NCBI RefSeq assembly: GCF_002994745.2
Contig: NW_020126823.1
Span: forward strand, 1 to 64,000
Length of the DNA: 64,000 bases
Source: Rosa chinensis
Lineage: Eukaryota; Streptophyta; Magnoliopsida; Rosales; Rosaceae
Reading direction: 5' to 3'
A model generated the notes under the pieces. It saw only the letters and a program-made list of their open reading frames with translations. It was not told the DNA's origin and did no database searches. Each line of letters begins with the position of its first letter. Position 1 is the stretch's first letter. The position numbers and the translations under genes were made by a program. Below, piece after piece: positions 60,199 through 64,000 of this stretch.

Positions 60199-62227
60199 TG
60201 ATAGGAGCATTTTAATGCGACATTTTAACTGTTATTTCCCTATATTTTCTGCGTTATTTCCTTAATAAAACTCTGTTTAGGAAAGTTTCCATTCTTCGAA
60301 TGGGAAAGTTCCTAATTGTAGAAAGTTTCCGTTTTGTAGTTTCTATTTTCCATTTTTAGAAAGTTTCCATTTTAGTTTAAGAAAGTTTCCATTTCTTATT
60401 TTAGAAAGCTTCTATTTTCAGGTTTTTGGAATAAATAAGCTGAATTGAGTTCATAAATGGAACGAGAAGCTTCATGAAGATGACATGGCAAGGAGAGAAT
60501 CAAGGAAGAGTTTTTTGAAAAAAAGGAAAATATATTTTTCTTGGGGATTAAATTTGCCGTGTAATACTTAAGGAAAAACAAGGTGACAACGTGGGAATTA
60601 AGGTGATTGATTGAGAATTTCACGTGGAATAAATCAAAGGAGATTTTCTTGGGAGATTTTTATGGAAAGAAATATTGTTGGAGGAGTAAATTGGTGTGAT
60701 TGCCAACATGAAAATCAGAAATAATCAAGGAGATGACGCAAAGAGAGATTCAAGGGAGATATTTATGGAAGGAAAATATGTGTGCACCAAGGAAAAGCTC
60801 AAAAGGCGTCCAGATTCATCCCTAAATTCCCTAAAGGAATGTTGGCCGAAATTCATGAAGAAAATCAGAATAAATTCAAGGAAATTCGGCAATTAAATAT
60901 TAGGGAGGTATTTTAGAGAATTATGATTGGTTGGAACACATCACAAGGCTTACTTGGCATTCTATGATTGGTTGGACCACATCACAAAGCTTACTTGGCG
61001 AATTCCTATTGGTGGAAGCTATGTGGAAATTTCTGATTGCTTTGTGAACCCTAGCCGTGCCCCTATATATTCTCCCCTTTTCTCAACGTCAGGGGTTCCT
61101 CTCCCCCATACAATTTACACTTTAGAAAAAAATCAGAAAATCTTCTTAGCATAGCCGTGAGTTTCTCCATCCTCTAGTCATCTCCACGAGTTCAAGCAAG
61201 GCCAAGGGAGAAGAAGCATAGCCGTGAGCATCCATCATCCATCTCCAACCTTGAAGCTTGCTTTCGAGATTCAAGAGACCACCACATCAATCGTTCATCA
61301 CCATCTCCATCTCACGGTGTAATCCGATTCTCCTTTGTAACCTTTGCTTTGAATTTCGTTGGTTATGAACTAGTTGACATATGTGTTTGAACAAATATTA
61401 ATTTCTGGAATTTTTATGATTAATTGAGAATTTTCAGATTCATATTATTGTTCTTCGAGAGTTGCTTATGTGGGTTTGTTTAATTAAATTTGCGTTATAG
61501 ATAACTTTTGTATTTTAATCTTATGTGGTTGCAAACACTTAGGGTTTCGATATAATTGGTGCTAGGTTTAAGAACATGAAATAGACTTTTCGTTTTGTGT
61601 AAACTTGAATCAAAGTAGTAAAGGTTTTGTACAAAGATCGAATTTAATTAACGAGGATTGCAATTAGGTGGACTTTTCCATACTAAGTTGTACACTTGAG
61701 TTGATAGCCTTTCTCTATGTGTAATGCGTTAAACATGACATGATTGACTAGCTTTCTAGGGTTTGATTGCATGTTTGATAGGATTGATCTAGGTGCTTTC
61801 GCTTAGGTTAATTAGCATTGAAAAGTAAAAAATGGGAATTCATTTGCTTTCGAATGTTTCACATGATCAACTCCTTTCTCATGACTTAGATGAACAATAT
61901 TAGGGTTTGAATCAATTTTAATCATTTGTTTCGGTTTTTGATCTTTGTTCTCTCATTCCATTTGTATTTTTATGTTTTTGCATTTTAATTATTTTGTTAA
62001 CTTAGTTGTATTTTCGAAAACCAAAAACAAAATCCCCCCTTTTTCGTAAATAATGTTTATACTTGTGAATATCTTTGTGAATATTATACTTTGTTTTAAT
62101 TTTAATTGTTTAATTGTCTGACAATGACAGGTGTACCCTCAATCCCCGGAATAGAACGATCCCTATTTACTTTATACTACTAATGACATTTCAGGGTTAA
62201 ATTATGCGCTTGCTTTCGAGCGCATCA
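60199..62227 (+). repeat. 5' LTR of plus-strand LARD-like element (2029 bp)
   Basis: TGATAGGAGCATTTTAATGC to ...GAGCGCATCA, followed by a primer binding site, so it is a 5' LTR. Close relative of 43150-45173. TATA box 61064-61070. Terminal hairpin ATGCGCT/AGCGCAT (62204-62225). The left target duplication is aaatt (60194-60198). Confidence 0.93.
61064..61070 (+). promoter_or_regulatory. TATA box of the 60199-62227 LTR
   Basis: CCTATATATTC with AACGTCAGGGGTTCC about 18 bases downstream, the presumed start-site region. Confidence 0.6.
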
Positions 62228-64000
62228 ATTTTTGGCGCCGTTGCCGGGGATTGAAAAATCACTTGTTAAATATGTGAATATTTGTTTTGTTTATATGTTG
62301 TGTTCGAAAAAAAAAAAAAATTTACTTGTTAATTGTTCATAATTTGTTAGTTAATTAGTTAATTAGTTAATTAATTACTTAGGTTGTTATTTATATTATT
62401 AAATACGAATTTTAATTGTAAGTTGTAAATTAAAGAAGGAATAGGTGAAGTCGTGTTTATTAATATTGGCCTAAACCCCTTATTGGTACCTAGTCCAGGT
62501 CCCTTAAGGTTGAGGGCGGCCTTTATTAACATTCATTGAACTGTCTTCACACTTAGGATCTTTTTCATCCAAGTAAGTATAGCCTATGTGGGATGGTGTC
62601 TAGGAAGGGGACAACGCTCATGACAAGTTCTTGAATCCAGAAGTGCTTACAAATGGGCCTAAACCACAATGTGGGAGTAGCTCATGCCAAAATGGATTCT
62701 ACCTCTCGTGGTCGCCCTCCCCTACCTGGCCATTTCAGTAAGGTTGCCCAAAGGATGTAGGAGAGACTTGGTGTCTAGACGACTATACTTGGGCCGCACG
62801 TCCTCTTGATTTACCGCTTGGAATTTAATTTGATATCAATGATATATATAACAAACGAAAATATTGTGATTCACTAAGGTATATTGGATTAAACATAGTC
62901 TTGAAAAGGGTAGCTGTTTCAGTCCCATTGCACATCGAGACTCCCTGTTCCCGTACCTAAGTGTTGAAAATAATTGTAAAGGAAAGGAAAGAATGTAAAT
63001 ATTTGTAAGTATTTTCGTACAAAGAAAGAAAAGAAAAAAAAAAAAAAAACACTTGTGTAAATATTTTTTGTGGTTTTTTTTTTTTTTTTTTTTTTTTTAC
63101 TCACTTGTGTACTTAACTTGTGTCTTATGTACTGACTTGTTAACTTGTGTACTTAACTTGTTAATATTACTTGTAGTTTGTAATTCACTAACTTGTTATA
63201 CTTGTTTATATATATATTTTTTTTTTGTATTTCTTTGTTAATTACAGTTACTAACTTTTTAATATCTATTCCGTCTGGCTGAAAGACGTTAAACTCAAGC
63301 GCTGCTTGGGAGGCAACCCAATTCAGAAGTAGCTATGCTGGAGACTACAAACACAGATTTGCTTTCTCCTTCCCTATTTCTTTTATTTTTCAAATTTTCT
63401 CTTTTGTTTTTGTTTTCGTAAATTCCATCGCTATATGCTTAATTGTTTCATTGCATGCTTATAATTGATTACATTGAGGACAATGCAATATTTAAGTGTG
63501 GGGGAAGGGATTTACACTTTTATCTTGAGTCATATATTGAAAAATACAAAAAAATTGAAAAATGTCAAAAATTTAAAAATTTTCGTTGCTTTTGTTTTTG
63601 TTTTGAGTCTTAGGATGCCCTTTCAACTGTCTAGGATGATTCTATATCTCTGAAATCATGATTAAAACAGGATCACAAAATTGAGATGATTTCTAAAATG
63701 GTATTCTTTGGTTAATTGAGATATATGAAAAATGTATGCATGTGTAGTGGATATGGATTTCGTGACTTTGGTACAGAATATGAGCATGTTAAGATGAGTT
63801 TTGATTCATATAAACCCGTGTGAGATATTTGAGCCCATGTTCCTTTTTCTTGGAGAGAAATGAAAAATATATTCTAATTTTCTTGGCGACGTTTTGATGA
63901 TCTCATTATTCTTTCATTTTGATTGACTGCTTGCCATAGATTAAGTTTGATGGACTAGAGAATGCTAGAATTCGCTCTTGTGCTTGTTGAGACGTTATAT
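62228..64000 (+). mobile_element. Non-coding Athila derivative (LARD-like), runs off window
   Basis: After the LTR come a primer binding site, one leader module (about 62440-62960), an A16 run (63034-63049) and a T25 run (63074-63098). From 63263 the element passes directly into the 3' region. No gag or pol lies between. The 3' region has the hairpin TTGGG/CCCAA (63306-63321), then the CATTG/CAATG hairpin and AAGTGTGGGGG near 63470-63507. The 3' LTR lies beyond the window. Confidence 0.9.
62233..62250 (+). other. Primer binding site for tRNA-Asp
   Basis: TGGCGCCGTTGCCGGGGA five bases after the LTR end. It is complementary to the tRNA-Asp 3' end including CCA. Confidence 0.94.

Overview
The window is plant genomic DNA made entirely of LTR retrotransposons nested in one another. 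I see no host gene, rRNA, tRNA or CRISPR array. All recognisable proteins belong to one Ty3/gypsy lineage, Athila. The evidence is the FMDDFSVFG reverse transcriptase motif, the DLGAS protease motif, an integrase without a chromodomain, a long non-coding 3' region after pol, and a primer binding site TGGCGCCGTTGCCGGGGA complementary to the 3' end of tRNA-Asp. LTRs are 1.7-2.65 kb, begin TGATAGGAGCA and end in ...CA. The host is most likely a flowering plant with a large, repeat-rich genome; the species cannot be read from this.

Layout, left to right. 1-2256: minus-strand LTR cut by the window edge, inserted in the integrase of a plus-strand element (2257-5670) whose 3' LTR is 5671-8322. That element sits inside the integrase of a minus-strand gag-pol element (8323-13010 and 19299-21189), whose gag is also split by a complete 6.3 kb element without coding capacity (13011-19298, 5-bp target duplication). 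21190-31016: a gag-only element. 31017-32722: partial minus LTR. 32723-40445: plus-strand integrase fragment, split by a solo LTR (33221-35573, target duplication cttat), then its 3' region and an LTR. 40446-45173: a second non-coding element that shares the 38220-40445 LTR. 45174-45300 and 55294-58965: a minus-strand pol fragment split by a complete second gag-only element (45301-55293, target duplication gggcc). 58966-64000: three stacked plus-strand insertions, the last being another non-coding element that runs off the window.

Three element grades coexist: decayed gag-pol copies (the presumed helper type), gag-only copies with intact 520-525 aa gag ORFs and no pol, and copies with no ORF at all. 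All keep the same non-coding landmarks: LTR-end hairpin, primer binding site, leader module, a hairpin just after the pol end, three copies of an AAGTGTGGGG(G) tract, and a hairpin before the true polypurine tract. Several stems vary by paired substitutions between copies, so these are probably cis-acting signals that let coding-free copies be mobilised by proteins made elsewhere. The persistent set of structured signals, and the gag-only grade, are the most interesting content.

Caution: many differences between copies from about 9 to 23 kb are one-base losses in short homopolymers, so some frameshifts there could be assembly errors.
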